Shown here in pieces: positions 49,263 to 61,144 of a stretch of DNA of 64,000 nucleotides; within the stretch, counting starts at the first letter, position 1, and the number at the start of each line of letters is the position of its first letter. The DNA comes from Anarhynchus alexandrinus. Its lineage: Eukaryota; Chordata; Aves; Charadriiformes; Charadriidae. Position numbers and translations under genes: made by a program. The stretch covers positions 4,058,383 to 4,122,382 of the forward strand of contig VUYV01000016.1 of NCBI GenBank assembly GCA_008711295.1, given 5' to 3'. The notes under the pieces are model-generated. The model was not told the DNA's origin. It saw only the letters and a program-made list of their open reading frames with translations, and did not search any database.

Positions 49263-52200
49263 TTGAAATATAACAGCTGTTAGCTTTAGCTTTTAGTTTT
49301 GCCGCCTTTGGTGACAGAGTTTGAGAAAGTCAGCAGTGTAAAATGCGTATTAGTATTTTTGAGACCTGAAAGTTTTACCTGCTTCTGTTCTTGAACAAAT
49401 TTTTTGTGGAACTCCAAGGTTGAGTTTATAGTCAGTTGTAATTTAAGTTAAAGGGACAGAAATGAGAATTAATCTGAACGGCTGTTCAAATAACTCATTT
49501 GTTTCCTTTCTGAAATGTCTGTTTCTGTAGATTCAGCTTCAGTTTTCTCACCCTGTGCTGCCCATTGCTTGTAAGGATTGCTAGGAAGAGTAATGATTAA
49601 TGTAATTTGCTTGTTATTGTGGGTGTCACTGTCATGGCTGGAGGGTCAGGTGCATATTTGGCAATGAAAATCCAGATTTTCAGAAATGATTGGTGAGTCT
49701 AGGTACTTGTTTTTTTCACTGTCTTGTCTTTGGGTTTGTGAAAGCAGCTTAAAGAATTGAGCCTTAATTTTTTAAGGTGCCTGAGAAAATAGTTGTGGGC
49801 AGAACTTTTTCCTGTTCTACTTTGTGCCTTTGAGGGTGCAAGAAAGTCGCATCAAAAGGGAAAACAGCAAAAAATGAAACAGGGAAGCGCAGTTGCATTA
49901 TCATTAGGAAGAAGCATTTTTATGCAAATGCACGTAACAGTTAAAATAAAGCTATGTTATGTTGCCTTTGACTTTTGTAACTCTTGGGGTGTGACAGGAC
50001 TTAAACTTTTCATGGCATGCCAAAAATATTTCTTAACATAAAGTTACTTTGACTAGCTAATGTAATTATGTCCATTACTCACAGGGATGCCACTTTGTCC
50101 TGTACTTTGTCTTATTAATGTATTTACTGCTAGCGGGAGCTGGGGCCAGTGTTGATACCAGCATTCAGATGTTTCTTGCTGCTGCTGTTCACCCCTGAAG
50201 AGTCTGCCGGAGGTTTCGTGGAGGAGGAGGATAGGCATCTGTCTTGCTTGAGGGCTGGGAATAACAGGAGCTCTCCAGGTGGGGTAGAGCTGGAGGCAGA
50301 GGTAGGATTTGAGCTGGCGGCTGCTGGAGAGCTGAGGCAGAGGCTGGGCGGGTCATGCTGGGTGAAACCCTGCTGGACCCATGAGCTATGTCCCCAGCTG
50401 GAAGGAGCCCTGTAGATAAACTGAATTGACACTGGCTGGGGCTGCTGGGCTGGTTTGAGTGGGGAGCAGGTTTGTGCTGGTCCTCAGGCGTAAGGTTATG
50501 GTGGGGTCTGGAATTGGTGCTGGGATATGGTTACGTTTGGTAGCAGCGGGCTCCTCTGCCTGGATTTCCACCTGAGGCCAGCTGGGATTTGGGTTAGAAT
50601 TTGGCTGATTTAATTGAGGTTTAGGTTGTATAGTATTGGGTGGGATTTTTAAAGACACTCAGCTAAACGTCCTTTAACTTGCAAGAGGGCAAAGTTATTT
50701 CTCCCCATTGGTCCCCATAACTTCTGAGGAAGCTCTTTTTCTGTCCTCTCAAGACAGAGCCCAGTTGTCCAGGATACACATCCCCTACGGGGGTGCACCT
50801 CTCCCTGCCCTCCTGGGCAGGGGTATGGGCAGATGCGGAGACCTCGAGTTGATTTAATCTGTACCTGCCTCTGTAACTACGCCTGGCTTCCTCTGACCCA
50901 AATTACCTAACTCAGCTGGTATTTCCTTCCTCATATTCCTTCCCTTACATCTACGCATCTCACCTGATATAGTTTAACTGGCTGCAGTGGGGGAGTTGGG
51001 GAAACTGTGTGCTAATGCTGCACCCACTTCTGCCCTTCTCCCTGCCTGGCTTAGAGAGACACTGTGTAAATGGAATTTTTAACATCAAAAGTTTCAATTA
51101 CAGCAGGAAATGTCAGGCCAACAGAGTGCGACTGTTCCAGGTTTCCCATAAGGAATACTCCCACCCCTACTATTTACCCATATGGAAAAAACAACCTCCG
51201 ATGGTATTTTTTTAAGTTCTCAGGTAAACGGAGCTGAATGGTATCATCACACACACGGTAGGCTTTCTACAGGAGATGAAAAATTGTAAATCATAGGACA
51301 GGGTCCAGAGCCTTTACAGTGCCTTTTTCATGAAAGAAAATCCCGGGATATAGGCTAAGTGGGATGGGGGCTGTTTGAGAGGCAGCTTAACCTCTAGCAA
51401 GTTAGCAGTCTTGAGGAAAGAGGAATAGGATGGAAACATTGACCTCAGAGCAGGAGATCATATGGAAAGCAGCGTACAGAGTGGCACGTACACGTAACAC
51501 TGGAGAAGGTGGGTTACAGGAGAGCCTTACTGGGGTGCTTTCTAGGAGATGCGAGTTGTCAGTGCAGTGACCAGCAGAGAGCTGTACACCTTCAAGAAGA
51601 GCCTAGCTCTGTCTTCTTGGTACTGTCTCTGAGGTAGCTGAGACAGGAATAAGGTCTCACTTTCATCTTCTCTTCTAGAGGCTGAATGAATCTAATTCTC
51701 TTAGCCTCTCCTTGGTCATCATGAGCTCCAGCTCCTGATCATCTTGCTTGTTCTCTCCTTGATTCATCCAGAAAAATGCATCCCCAACATGTCTTGCAGG
51801 TCAGTAGGCAGTGTCAAGCTCAGCTTTTATTGGAAGAAATGTAAGACTTTTACCATGGACTCAGAGATCTCCAGTGGTCTTGGATCTTGCTTCATAGCAC
51901 AGAGCCAGTGCTGAGATGGTTGATACAGCCACGTAATTTGCTACTGCTCCTTCAGGGACTCCATCATTTGCCTCAAGCAGGAACAGATCTTGCTTTTAAT
52001 GACAGTGTTCAACCCATGGGATTGTCTTGGACATACTGGTTCCTGAAATCGCAACTGGGGCTTCCAAAAAAAGCCTGGAGAACTTTAGTGGTCAAATTAA
52101 ATCAGTAAATGTGGTAAGGAATTTGGCACTTAAGTCACCTGGCTCTTCAGGATAATTCAGTGTATCCCAAAATCAGGCTCAGTCAGCATATTGTCCAACA

Positions 52201-52590
52201 GAAGAGTTGTTGCTGTTGAGTTTTCAGAAGCGTTTATGCTCTCCAGCCTGCTCAGCAAACTGCTTCGTAATGAGAATTTTCTGTCTTCATGTATGCTGTA
52301 TGTATAGATTGGCACTTACTTATGGGAGGGAAGTTTTGAGTGAGGTCCATTGATAATGTCGTGTGAAACCTCATTGTGTTGGTCTGCAGAACGGCATAAG
52401 ATCATAGCACAATACAATATGTTTTGCAGACATGGTAGTACAATGCTTCTGGTTAGGGCAAGTGGGAACACAAGAATTTAATTTAATAGAAAACTGTGAG
52501 GTTTCGAAATATGTTTTTATTCCATAGGAAGATGAAAGCAAGACCTCTTGAAATGTTTCATGAAATGAAAATGAAAGGGAAGAGCTTTCT
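49262..52590. other. Noncoding DNA, partly GC-rich
   Basis: No gene is supported. The part 49,880-50,040 is of higher complexity and contains the POU octamer ATGCAAAT at 49,922-49,929. The part 50,140-50,600 is G-rich on the plus strand ('gctggagagctgaggcagag', 'ggctgctgggctggtttgag') and yields proline- and serine-rich minus-strand frames (50,130-50,432 and 50,386-50,658), which I treat as compositional. Around 50,580-50,640 imperfect GGGTTTAG-like units occur. Confidence 0.45.
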
Positions 52591-52597
52591 AAAAATA

Positions 52598-52742
52598 GCT
52601 ATTAGCTTGCTGGTTAAGGAACTCACCTGGGCAGAGGGAGCTGTGCATTGAGCTTGCTGCCCTCTATCAAACAGAGCAGGAATTTTTACCTACATTCCGT
52701 GTGTGAGCCTGAGTGGTAGTGGAGAGGGCTCTGTCCTCAGCA
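52598..52742. repeat. tRNA-like palindromic repeat relic
   Basis: The plus strand reads 'gctggttaaggaactcacct' and 'gggcagagggagctgtgc', then 'atcaaacagagcagg' and a degraded mirror part. This follows the pattern of a widespread sauropsid repeat with a GGTTA-GAGCACTCACCTGGG head, facing its own reverse complement (GAACC-GGGTCTCC). A related copy lies at 27,176-27,292. The left half is convincing and the right half weak. Confidence 0.42.
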
Positions 52743-52744
52743 GG

Positions 52745-55075
52745 ACTCACGGACGTTTGGGATGAGTTGTGTTCACAGCATTACTTGGGGAGATGGAAAG
52801 GGAACAGAGCTGCACGTCAGCAAGCAGATCCAGCCATGGGTTCATTCCTGGGCACTAGCTCACTCAGCAGCTCAGCTCAGCTGTGGCTCACATGGCTTTG
52901 GGGAGGACCCTTTAATAAACAGAGGAGCAGGATGAAGGACATAGGATAGGAGAAGGCATCCTCTGAAATATTGATCTCCAAAGTTTAATAGATGTCAAGG
53001 GGTTTTTTTGGTTTTTTTTTGAGAAGCTTATTAGCTATGGAAAAAAATGTAGTACTATTCCCTATGATGTAAATCTGTATAGATTTAAATTGATGGGAGA
53101 AATTCGCAACTTGTGTAAACAGGCATAGCTCTGTGAAGTCAGTGTAGTCACACCAATTAGATCAGCTAAGGATATAACCCATCATTTTTAATGGTATCAT
53201 TCTTCCATATAAGAAAAGGCAAGGAAATGGGAGTCTGTGAGGGAGAAAATGAAGAAGAAAACACAGCATGGGATTTACAAAGTCTTGTCCATTGCTTTTC
53301 TCAGCCTCTGCATGGAAAACATCTGCATGTTACAAAACACTTTGATGTCTACCATACAAGCTCTGGGCTCTCCTATCCGCTGAATGGTACATTCACAGGG
53401 CATTGCTCCTCTGATGTCAGCTGCCCTCACTGGGAATAGGCAAGCCGAATATTGCTCTAAGCAGCTGAACATACACCACCTGCTGATTCCAGTGAGTTCA
53501 TTCCGCTTGTCTGCAAATATAAAATATTGAAAGGGTCGCAATTATTGTTCCTTTGGAGATATTAAAGTTTAGAAACTGCCTCTAATGACTGATGTATAGT
53601 AGTAGAGCGTGATCTTTCCATGGAAAGTTCATGGCTAGTACAAGATAAACCTTGTGTGGGTAAAATAAAGTCTTTCTCTTGGGAGCTAATGCATGATGTT
53701 TGGTTAACCAGTGGTGCCAAGTCCAATGGGAATATACCTGTAGTTATACCAGGCAACCATGTAGTTTTCGAAATTCAGAAATCTGCTGGGTGAAACACTG
53801 ACCAGTAATGCAGGAGACCAGCAGAGATGTTTGCAAAGGTCCCTGTTGGGGCTTTATGTCTACATGCAAGAACTTGGCTAACCAGTTCTGCTTAAAGCCT
53901 TTGTGCTAGAGTAGCACCTCCTGTGCACATGTGGTAGTCTTCATGTTCTTGTTGCTTATGGGAGGTGTAGGAACAGCAGTGGGTTCCCTGTCCTAGGATC
54001 AGTCATAAAAGGCAGATTAGAACAAGGCAAAACAGGTGGGCAAGGAGCAAAGGATGCACACAGGGCCAATTGTGTATGTAAAACAACTGTGCTTTTAATT
54101 TGTTGCAGCAGCAGCAGCTCAGCATCTGACCACTCACTTGGGGTGGGATTCCTCTGACTGTATGTGGACATCTACAGCTGATCTAGAGCTAAATGGTCTT
54201 CACAGCTGTCAGGGAGTGATACTGATCTCATCCTAAGGGAGGCATCTGCTGTAGGCCAGGTGATTTACTCCACAGAAGTGGCTACTCACTCCATTAACTC
54301 TGGTGGAAGGTGAATGTGGCTGAGCAGATGTAGATACCAACATTGTTGGGAGTTAGGCGAGAAAAAAACATCCTTTGCTGCAAGGCAAGTGGTGACCAGG
54401 CTGGCTCCTGGGGAAAAACAGCAGGTCAATAAGTGAAGGGTCATTCAGGGAAATCTGCTTGAAGCCCTGCTGACCTATCTCCAGCCTAGCCCAGTAAGTA
54501 ACAGAATTGTGCATTTGGAGAACTGGTCCTGAAATACTGAGTTATCTTTCACCAGCTGCCAAACTAGTGCCAGGTGTGATATTGTTTCTAGGTTGTGTTT
54601 GGAGACAGTTGTGTTGGAAAAGGCAAAGACAGCTTCTTGGCATTGCTGGAAGTGGTCAGCATTGGACAATTTGCAAAAAATCCTGTTCACAGATCCCTGC
54701 CAAACTCCATCTCTCCAGTACGGCCAAATTTAGCGAAGACATCAGTGCCAATGTGCATTAAGTGTCATTAAAGCAACAGAGGTAGCACTATGGATGGACT
54801 TGTCCCAGAGGGAGAACGTTCCCTTTTGATCTGCTCTGCAGATCCTTTGCCCTTGATGTGTGGATCTGTATGCCTCGCTTCTTCCACACACTGACATCAG
54901 TGGAAACTCGACATTTAGGCAGGTGCAAAATATGCGGTAATTAGATGCTTCACAGCGATAAGGGCTCTGAACTACTAATCGTGGAGGAAAATTCCCTGTC
55001 CTGCTCCTACCCCACTGTTTAATTTTGTGTTACCTAGCAGGACAGGATGATTCTATGATGTATCCCCTTCTGAGA
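52745..55075. other. Noncoding unique DNA
   Basis: Apart from the relic at 53,108-53,182, no feature is visible. Weak traces of the same palindrome family occur near 54,885-54,915 ('cactgacatcagtggaaac') and 54,288-54,318. A short CAG run ('gttgcagcagcagcagctca') lies near 54,103-54,120. Open frames of 60-90 codons on both strands carry no domain. Confidence 0.45.
53108..53182. repeat. Palindromic MITE-like relic
   Basis: Signals: 'acttgtgtaaacaggcatag', 'ctctgtgaagtcagtgtagt' and 'cacaccaattagatcagcta', ending 'aggatataaccc'. This corresponds to TGTAAAT-CAGCATAGCTC, TTGAAGTCAATGG and ACACCA-(T/A)T..ATCAGCTGAGGAT-(T/C)-..CCC in the other copies. The outer left arm is largely lost. Orientation cannot be assigned because the family is symmetric. 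Confidence 0.6.
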
Positions 55076-55079
55076 TCAT

Positions 55080-55280
55080 TGAGTTTTCTGTTTGGTGAGA
55101 CTCGCCATACCAATATGAGTCATTTAAAGAGTTCAATTAGTAATTTATGAAACTAATTAGCAGGATATTAAAAGCCTAGTGCAATGATGTGCTTCTGAAG
55201 TGATCTGATGAAGGACTTGTAATGCGAACTATTGTATCAGATAGGCTGATAATGAAGCAAACTGGTTCATTTAAAAGAAA
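55080..55280. promoter_or_regulatory. Candidate conserved noncoding element
   Basis: The block has high sequence complexity, no open frame and paired homeodomain-like cores ('gttcaattagtaatttatga', 'aactaattagcaggatatta'). Several bases further, 'tatcagataggctgataatg' contains inverted GATA motifs (AGATAG and GATAAT). Such combinations are typical of tissue-specific enhancers but also of AT-rich sequence by chance. Confidence 0.25.
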
Positions 55281-55998
55281 ATAGTCATTCTGAGATTACC
55301 ATCCTCTGCCATAAATACGGCACTGTAGCAGGGCTAGCGCTGTACGATGTCAGTGAGCAAAAGGAAGGGTTTTTTATGGGAATGGCAATAGCTTGCATGT
55401 TGCAATTAGGGATGTATGACGCAGGGTCACTCTTTTTGTGTGACTGTGAAATTCTGCAGAACTCTTAAGGCTGCATCTAGACTGCAGTTGGGTCAGAGGA
55501 TCCCAGAACAAATCGCTGTGGCTGGGCTACCTTTAAATTCCAGATTTTGGGTGCTGGCTATGCTTATATCATCAGACACAGGAATGCCCACATTGTCCAG
55601 CAGATACACCCACTGCTTTTTGCAAACCCTCCAGCTCACAGCAAGAGCCCTCTTCAGCCTGGGTTTGGAGAGGGGCAATGGAGATACAGAGGAGAGAAAA
55701 GAGGAGCAGTTAATACACCAATACAGTTGGCCAAAGCTGTCCTTCCTCTAGGTTGCCTGACTTAGACATGGGTGCAGTCTAGTGTGCACCTCAGTCCAAT
55801 ACTCCTCCAAAAAGGTCCTGAGCTCAGCTCTTCCTCAGTGCAATACTGAGACTTTGAGCCCAAGCAGCAGCCAAGCTAGCAGCCAGAAATGTGGACAGAA
55901 AGCAGATAAGTCACAGGGCTAGGCACACTTGATCTCTTTTGAATCCCACTCATTACACAGTGATGTAGAAATAGCCTTGGATTATATTTTAAAACTGT

Positions 55999-56072
55999 TT
56001 AGCCCTGACCCACATCCCAGTGAAGTCAATGAGATGTTTGCCAGTGACTTAAATGGGCTCTGGAACAGGCCT
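55999..56072. repeat. Palindromic MITE-like relic
   Basis: The segment reads 'agccctgacccacatcccag', 'tgaagtcaatgagatgtttg' and 'ccagtgacttaaatgggctc', ending 'tggaacaggcct'. The left (CCTGACCCA-ATCCCA-TGAAGTCAATG) and right (CA-TGACTTAAATGGGCTCTGGA-CAGG) halves are close to reverse complements. It is a different branch from the CAGCTG/TAAAT copies, sharing the central TGAAGTCAAT/ATTGACTTCA motif. It lies inside an open frame at 55,929-56,141, which argues against that frame. Confidence 0.55.
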
Positions 56073-56616
56073 GCAATGTTACTAGTGCCTTCAAATACTT
56101 CCTTCACCTGTAGGATGAAAGTCCTTCTCCTGAGTCAATGAGCCTCCTTACTTCTTCCTCCCCTCTCAGTTTCCATGGGCCCCTAGCATGGGAAACTCAG
56201 CCTTATTCATCTTTGTATTTCCATGTCTCTGAATCAGGCAGGTTCTGGGTATGTTCCACATAGAAGCCTGTTATCTTTTCAAGTGGCAAAAAAGAGGGGA
56301 TTTTTCCATAGTCACATAGTTTTTCCACAGAAATGTATTCATGAGAGTTAAACTTGCCCAAACTATGTTAATGTATGTGGTTGGCTTCTGTGCCAATTTT
56401 CATTGTGAATAAGACGCAAAATAAAAGGGCTCTTGTGTCTCCCTTTCCTCCTCCCTGAATCCCTCCCATAATTTTTGAGTTCATAGGCCCATTTTGTATG
56501 CGAATCAGATCAGGAGAGGAAAGGCAGGGGCATTGCTTTTTCTTTTAAACTGTGCCTTTGCTTTAATCTACTGATAGATACGTGAAAGTTATGACTGAAC
56601 CAAAAAGAAGTAATAC

Positions 56617-56702
56617 AATGGGGCTGGATCTTATAGTTGGTATAAATTGGGATAACTCCACTTGTCCTGAGTGAACCTTGCTGATTTACACCAAAGGAGG
56701 AC
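56617..56702. repeat. Palindromic MITE-like relic
   Basis: Signals: 'atggggctggatcttatagt', 'tggtataaattgggataact', 'ccacttgtcctgagtgaacc' and 'ttgctgatttacaccaaagg', then 'aggacac'. The left GGCTGGATCTTA-AG-TTGGTATAAATT and right GCTGATTTACACCAAAGGAGGA parts face each other as reverse complements. The middle (normally TCCATTGAAGTCAATGGA) is degraded. It lies on the 5' side of an antisense open frame (56,510-56,704), which it explains. Confidence 0.52.
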
Positions 56703-56839
56703 ACAGTCTTAGATCGTCAGGGGCTCTGTTCATTGCAGCATTGTTATTCTAAGGCATTTCCATCTGACAAGAGAAGCGATGTCTCTTTTTAATACAGATG
56801 TTAGGACTTCAGCTTGATAGCCTTCTTCCAGACCATGCA

Positions 56840-57030
56840 CTGTGGGTTACCACACCACACACAAAACATTTAGGCAGCTCTGTTAGCCAGATGGCTATGA
56901 AACATTCATAATACAAGCTGTAGCTATTATGAGCCATTTCTCTTCGGTGCATGTCCTGACAAGCTGCTGTTATTAAGTTTCAGTGTATTTCTGTTAATGT
57001 TACCTACCTATTTTCATTCCTGTATGCTGT
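56840..57030. promoter_or_regulatory. Possible conserved noncoding block
   Basis: High-complexity sequence without an open frame, including 'tgaaacattcataatacaag' and 'gctattatgagccatttctc'. The balance of composition and the absence of repeats are the only signs; I would not call this an enhancer without alignment data. Confidence 0.15.
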
Positions 57031-57034
57031 CACA

Positions 57035-59520
57035 CGGAGCTGGTTGGCGTGGTCTTGGGAACTGGGCTTCAAGGCTCCTCCCTGTGAAAGTTGCCAGCTC
57101 ATTTATTTGTTTCTTTCCAGTGGTTCAGGCTGGTGCGTTATTCAGAAACTTCTGAAAGAGCGGGGTTGGGTAAACCTCTGATTCAGTTCGTTTGAAAGCA
57201 CCCTTGAAGTCCTCCTCCACATCTTGCCCTCCTGTGGCTCTGAAATAGGCTTGACGAGGCTAATTTGAAGCCCGTTTCTGAGAAATCCTCAGTGCTTCTG
57301 TTGGAAATGTCCCTCAACTTGAAGGTCCCTCTCCTTTCTTGTAGAACTGTGATACTTCTAGTTTGGGCCCTGACTCTCCCCGGTCCTTGTTTCTCAGTTT
57401 TAGAGGGCAGAAGTGCAGGAGGAGAGGGGGGCAAACGCAACATGAGTTGTGAGGTGTGAAGGTGAGGTGGTGAGAAGATTGCTTGTATTTTATCCTTATC
57501 CCATGCTCTGCAGGGGCAGTGGTCACTGGTCCAAGTTATGATCTCCTGATGGCTGCTCAGTTTTGCAAAGCCCTTTAACTTTGCAAATGGTGGCAAAGAC
57601 ATGGGAGGTCTCAAAGGAGCTCTGAGTACTCGCTGCTTTTGATCCTGCCAGTGTTGTCTCCCTATTTTAGCAACAGAAAGAGCTGTGGTGCAGGAGCTGC
57701 TCTAGGCTGTTGGCCATTGGTATAATCCTTCTGGGATGGGTTGCATTAGATGGGGTTGGTTGACTGATAGCTGTAGGCTCTCCTCAGCCTACCTTTGCCC
57801 TGTAGACAAGCTGCTGATGCTGCTGCAGCTACACAGCAGTCGGCACACAGCCAAAAGCATAGACCGTGAGCTGTTGTCTCTACAGATGGAGCACACTTCT
57901 ATGTGCCTGGGCCAAAAGGGCAGTGACAGAGGTGTGCTAAGTGGTTACATGCAACTGGAAATACTTGGTATCTAAGTTTCATTCCTTTTAAGGCATTTAG
58001 TTTTTGGAGGTAATGTATACTGTGTAAGATTAACAGGTGGACTAAGGAAGCTCTTTGTAGAACATACTTTCAGTAAACCAGTTCAGGTGGTTTGTTGGCT
58101 TGTAGCACTTCTTATATGAACCGCCTGCATACTGAGAGCTGTTTCTTTTTTATATGACAGTAGTCATGTTAGCATCCAAAAAGTGTAATCTTGAGATTGG
58201 CTTTAGAAATTCTGAGATTTTAGTATATAGAGCTGGGCGAACGTTGCCTTCTGGTTTTTGCATCAGAGGCACTCAGGTCCTTGCATTCACAGAGGATAAA
58301 AGCTGACTTTAAATCAGAGATAAGGTTCTTAAGTACAAAAATTATTTTAGTGGAAAGTCACTCTATGTAGTACTACTCACTATAATATTGTAGGAGTTGG
58401 CCATTCTGGAGAAATTGGGCAACACCTGGTATTTGAAGAAATTATTCACAATACAAAGAGAGCATTTTGTTCATGTGCAGCTGAATATGTAGCAGACAGA
58501 TCTAAATTACTCTTTGCAAATGTTTTGTTACAGTGGTGGGTGCAAACCCTTACGGGATGGATGCTGCAAAAATAAAAGGGCACCCACAAGCTCTTTGGCT
58601 GGAGTAGCCTCCTGCAGTGTCCCCAGAATCCCTCTGTGACTTGACCACATGAGCCATGGTGCAGTCTCTGAAGGGCAAGATCTCCTCTTGGCAGATCTTG
58701 GTGGCTCTTATTTCATCTGCTACTTTTTGGAGAGCAAGAGAGAGGAGTGAATGCATGGTAGTTGTTTTGTAATGGATAGCCTGAGAAATTTCCATCACAG
58801 TTGCAATCTGCTTAGGTGGACCCGTGTTCTCCTTTCCCAGTCTGTGAAGAGAAACAAGATGTCTGGCAGGTAACAACTAGATAATTTCAGAAGCTCCCTG
58901 CTCTCCTCTCCTTTCAAGGAGTTTTTTGCCATGCTACAAGACTACCCCGTCCTGCAGACTTTAATTCCTTGGTCTTGGCTCTAATCTCCAGTGTTCATGT
59001 CCTTTCCTGGGAGGGCCCTTCTTTCACATCTCAGATGTTTATACCGAGGTCAGCCAGGTATTCATCCAAAGCAGCCAGTGTCTCAGGCTCTGAGGTAGAC
59101 CCTGAGTTGCGCCCAAGATAATGACCCAGGGGACCCACTCACCCACCCACCTCTGGGTGTTCAGGAACTACGGCAAGGCTTTGGGTAGCATGTTTACAGC
59201 ACATTTTCCAGCTGCAAAGGAAGAAGGGTTATTTTGCTGTTGTATGTAAATTGTTGTGGAAATGGAGAGTAATAACGTTCTTGTTTCAAGAACTGTCACG
59301 AATGCTTGGTTTTGAGGCCAACCATTCAGCTCTTGTTATCTCTAGAAATCAAGATGTTTATCTGTCCAAATGATTGCAGTGTGTGTCAGGTATTTGAAGG
59401 TGGTTCTTCCTATTTGTGAGAAAAAGAAAAAAAATTTAAAAAAGAATCAATCTTTGTTTCCCAAACTATCAAAAGCTTATTAGCCTCAGGCAGATCTTTT
59501 TATCTGCAAGGAATAAAGCA
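57035..59520. other. Noncoding unique DNA, two unexplained open frames
   Basis: The longest open frame in the window lies here at 57,183-57,614 (minus, 143 codons). It is proline-, serine- and arginine-rich with no domain I recognise. A second, at 58,550-58,876 (minus, 108 codons), is of balanced composition and has an acceptor-like 'ttgtttctcttcacag' within its 5' part (reverse strand, near 58,842-58,857). Neither is recognised. No repeat is visible apart from A runs near 59,420-59,443. Confidence 0.4.
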
Positions 59521-59522
59521 GA

Positions 59523-59572
59523 TTTGTCCAGATCCTCAGCCAGTATAAATCAGTTTAATGCCCTTGGCCCAT
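59523..59572. repeat. Half of a palindromic MITE-like relic
   Basis: The string 'gtccagatcctcagccagta' followed by 'taaatcagtttaatgccctt' corresponds to one arm (GGCCAGATCCTCAGC-TGGTGTAAATCAG) of the repeats at 10,967, 44,174 and 56,617. The second arm is not visible. Confidence 0.4.
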
Positions 59573-60279
59573 TATTTTTTCTCATGCAGTTTCTCTTGAG
59601 AGGGATTTAGGCTGTGTTTAAGCATCTCCTTGTCTTCATGTGTCCAGTTTGAAGCTTAGCAGAACAACTGTTAGTCCCAGCTGTTGGAGAGCTTGCACCA
59701 GATGCCACCCTGGTCTCCAGTGCCTACAGAGTCAGTGGAGTGAGGTTGTGAGCCCGTTGTCAAGCAGCCAAGCAAGACAATTGCTTTGAAGGATCAGTGG
59801 AGAAACGAGCTCAAAAGGTGAAGGAGAAGGTGCTGGAGATGAGTTCAGGTGACCTCAGATATAAGCAGCATGCATATGTGTGCCTCTCAGTTCATTGCAA
59901 GGCTGATGCAGTTTTATCTGATGTTTAGGCAGAACTTCACCCAAGGCAGTGGGTGCCCTGGGGGGCTGATGAAGGTTTAGGCTTCCTGGCTGAATTGACT
60001 GTTGCTCTGGCAAAGTGGAGTGTGTCTCCAGAAAATCTCGTTGCCACATGAAATTGGCAATGTGTTCCTCCCAAAATAAAACCTACAACTTCCACTTGCA
60101 GTTGGTTAGATTGACTAAGGGACATAGAGTTGAAAATTATAACGGTCATAGAGACACAGAGACTCCTCTCTCAAGATTCACATCAAGAAGAGGATAAGAG
60201 CAGTAAAGAAGGCCGGCTCCCACTGTTTCAGGGCTGCTGACAGAGCAGATTCCTCTTCCCCTCCTGAGGGGACAGCTAC

Positions 60280-61140
60280 ATTAGCCAGGCACAATGGTGG
60301 CACCAGGTGAGGAGGTGAGGATGGGGGGCCCGAGGGTCATAGGTGCAGCAGGTGCTGGCAGCCCTGCCTGCACTCCCTGGTGCCCAGGAGGAAACCTGCC
60401 TGAGTCAGCCCAAATCCCTCTGGCAGGTCCCAGCCCCGCAGAGTCCCGCTCTGTCTCCCTCGAGCAGGACCCTGCCTTAAAGCCAGGGCTAACCCTCATG
60501 TATCCACAGGTCATTTCTTTGGGGATGGGGGTATCAAATCAAAGCAGGTTGGCCCTTCTGGCCGCGAAGGTCATGTTACAGCAGTTCTGCCCCCACAGTT
60601 TTTCCTTTTTTATTTTAAGGGCGTGGTATATTTTGTAAGTTTTATGTTTATCAAGAAGTTGATTGTGTAAATAAAATTGCGGCCTTGTGTGCCAAATAGC
60701 TGGGTTATGATTTCCTGGAGCAGAGCCAAGGCGGTGTGTGGGAGCATGCCAGTGTTAATATGTTCACTTTGCTAAGAAATACGGCATGTGTGAAGCAGTG
60801 AGGGAGGACGCTCTTTGAGCTGGGGCACTGGTTAACCCTTCCTTGGCACCATCGTCTCCATGCCTCTGCCGGGCTTCCCCCAGCAATTCACAATTTGTGC
60901 ATTTACCAGCAGAAGGGACTGTGAGGGTCTCATGGACTTACCTGGAGCCTGGCCAAATCAATGTGGGACTTCAGAAGGCTCCTACTCCCACCCCGATTCC
61001 CCTCCTGTGGCAGGAGCCCGGTGTTTTCTTCAGCTGGTGTGTGAAGGCTGCGTCGTCACACAAACCTCAAAGGGGCCTCTGAGAGAGGTCAGGCACGTGC
61101 CTGGGGATGCCAGGGCAGGGAAGAGGGCCTTGGGCTAAAT
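60280..61140. other. Locally GC-rich noncoding DNA
   Basis: GC content rises visibly, with G- and C-rich words such as 'gatggggggcccgagggtca' near 60,320. CpG pairs are scattered rather than clustered, so it does not look like a CpG-island promoter. Open frames at 60,294-60,638 (plus), 60,281-60,514 (minus), 60,843-61,082 and 60,860-61,138 (plus) overlap each other and have no domain. AATAAA at 60,670-60,675 followed by 'ttgtgtgcc' is a conceivable poly-adenylation signal, but no transcript is supported upstream. Confidence 0.4.
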
Positions 61141-61144
61141 GAGA

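Noticed and set aside
50575..50645. Telomere-like GGGTTTAG or GGGTTAG units
   Set aside because: Only a few irregular units; no tandem (TTAGGG)n array.
57183..57614. Longest open frame in the window (143 codons, minus strand)
   Set aside because: It is proline-, serine- and arginine-rich with no recognisable domain, has competing frames on both strands, and a frame of this length is expected by chance in 64 kb.
60670..60693. AATAAA followed by a GU-rich stretch, possible gene 3' end
   Set aside because: Such combinations are frequent by chance and no exon or open frame of quality lies upstream.
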